From Betaproteobacteria bacterium (GTDB taxonomy: Bacteria; Pseudomonadota; Gammaproteobacteria; Burkholderiales; SG8-41), in assembly GCA_016192825.1 (NCBI GenBank), contig JACPTK010000094.1, positions 1 through 48,088 of the forward strand: 48,088 bases of DNA, written 5' to 3'. The position numbers and the translations under genes were made by a program. The notes below the pieces were generated by a model, which ran no database searches, was not told the DNA's origin, and worked only from the letters and a program-made list of their open reading frames with translations. This document shows, piece after piece, positions 47,950 to 48,088 of the stretch; the stretch's first letter is position 1, and the number at the start of each line of letters is the position of its first letter.

Positions 47950-48088
47950 CGCTACTCGGCGCGTATCCTGTTCCAGGAGTTGTGCGCCACCCGCGGGTTC
48001 AGCGGCGGCTACGACACGGTGAAGCTCACGGTGCGGCCCCTGCGGGCGCAGGCTGCGCTCGATTCGCTCACCCAGTGCCGCTTCGAGA
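47946..48088 (+). pseudogene. IS21-family IstA transposase fragment, continuing past the window
   Basis: After VEKVHAL the same frame reads RYSARILFQELCATRGFSGG and YDTVKLTVRPLRAQAALDSL and TQCRFE, which resembles the mid-part of IS21 transposase IstA (the motif before the DDE core). It is joined in frame to the intron RT. Whether the IstA core follows is outside the window. Confidence 0.6.

Overview
The window looks like a chromosomal piece of a soil or water betaproteobacterium of the Burkholderiales kind. This is inferred from most genes being G+C-rich, from four tripartite-tricarboxylate receptor (TctC/Bug) genes, and from many genes for organic-acid and acyl-CoA chemistry. No rRNA, tRNA or CRISPR array was seen. 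The most important result is that two genes 11-13 kb apart carry an in-frame UGA that is best read as selenocysteine. One is a UGSC-family selenoprotein (16524-18257, Sec at residue 106). The other is a secreted one-Sec peroxiredoxin (30064-29534, minus strand, Sec at the peroxidatic position). Each UGA is followed, 10-11 nt later, by a perfect 7-bp hairpin with a GU in a 5-6 nt loop, as expected of a bacterial SECIS.

Layout. 0.2-1.0 kb: alpha/beta hydrolase. 1.3-10.4 kb: a visibly more A+T-rich catabolic island. A LysR regulator is divergent from a minus-strand operon for a tricarballylate-dehydrogenase-like flavoprotein, an isocitrate-lyase-superfamily enzyme, aconitase-like large and small subunits, two TctC receptors and a CapA-like protein. 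The enzymes could oxidise, hydrate and then cleave or decarboxylate a tricarboxylate-like acid. 10.8-16.1 kb: two orphan flavoproteins flank a partner-switching module (STAS antagonist, RsbW-like kinase, cNMP-domain/PP2C phosphatase). 16.5-24.8 kb: UGSC selenoprotein, glycine-zipper protein, an RraA-like gene remnant, TctC, SDR, TauE-like permease, beta-propeller lactonase, TctC, DUF3301. 24.8-28.2 kb: NSS symporter, acyl-CoA dehydrogenase, NIPSNAP. 28.5-30.1 kb: seleno-peroxiredoxin, TlpA-like thioredoxin and a membrane protein in one operon. 30.3-36.3 kb: beta-hydroxyacid dehydrogenase, ThDP enzyme, HupE/UreJ and three cupin proteins. 36.4-42.1 kb: accessory and scarred DNA with a DUF3883 nuclease-like gene, a Fic protein, a PIN/Phd toxin-antitoxin pair, gene fragments and an EutA-like protein with histidine-rich ends. 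42.6-45.2 kb: UbiD-like decarboxylase divergent from an amidohydrolase. 45.6-47.1 kb: an A+T-rich three-gene unit beginning with a TIGR04255-family protein. 47.2 kb to the end: a group II intron reverse-transcriptase remnant fused in frame to an IS21-type transposase remnant.

From 16 kb onward most intergenic gaps hold short-word repeats with a 7-bp period. The word differs from gap to gap, the repeats are usually in inverted pairs, and several G-rich strands could form G-quadruplexes. They are missing from the A+T-rich 1-10 kb island. They resemble in design the heptameric STRR repeats of heterocystous cyanobacteria.
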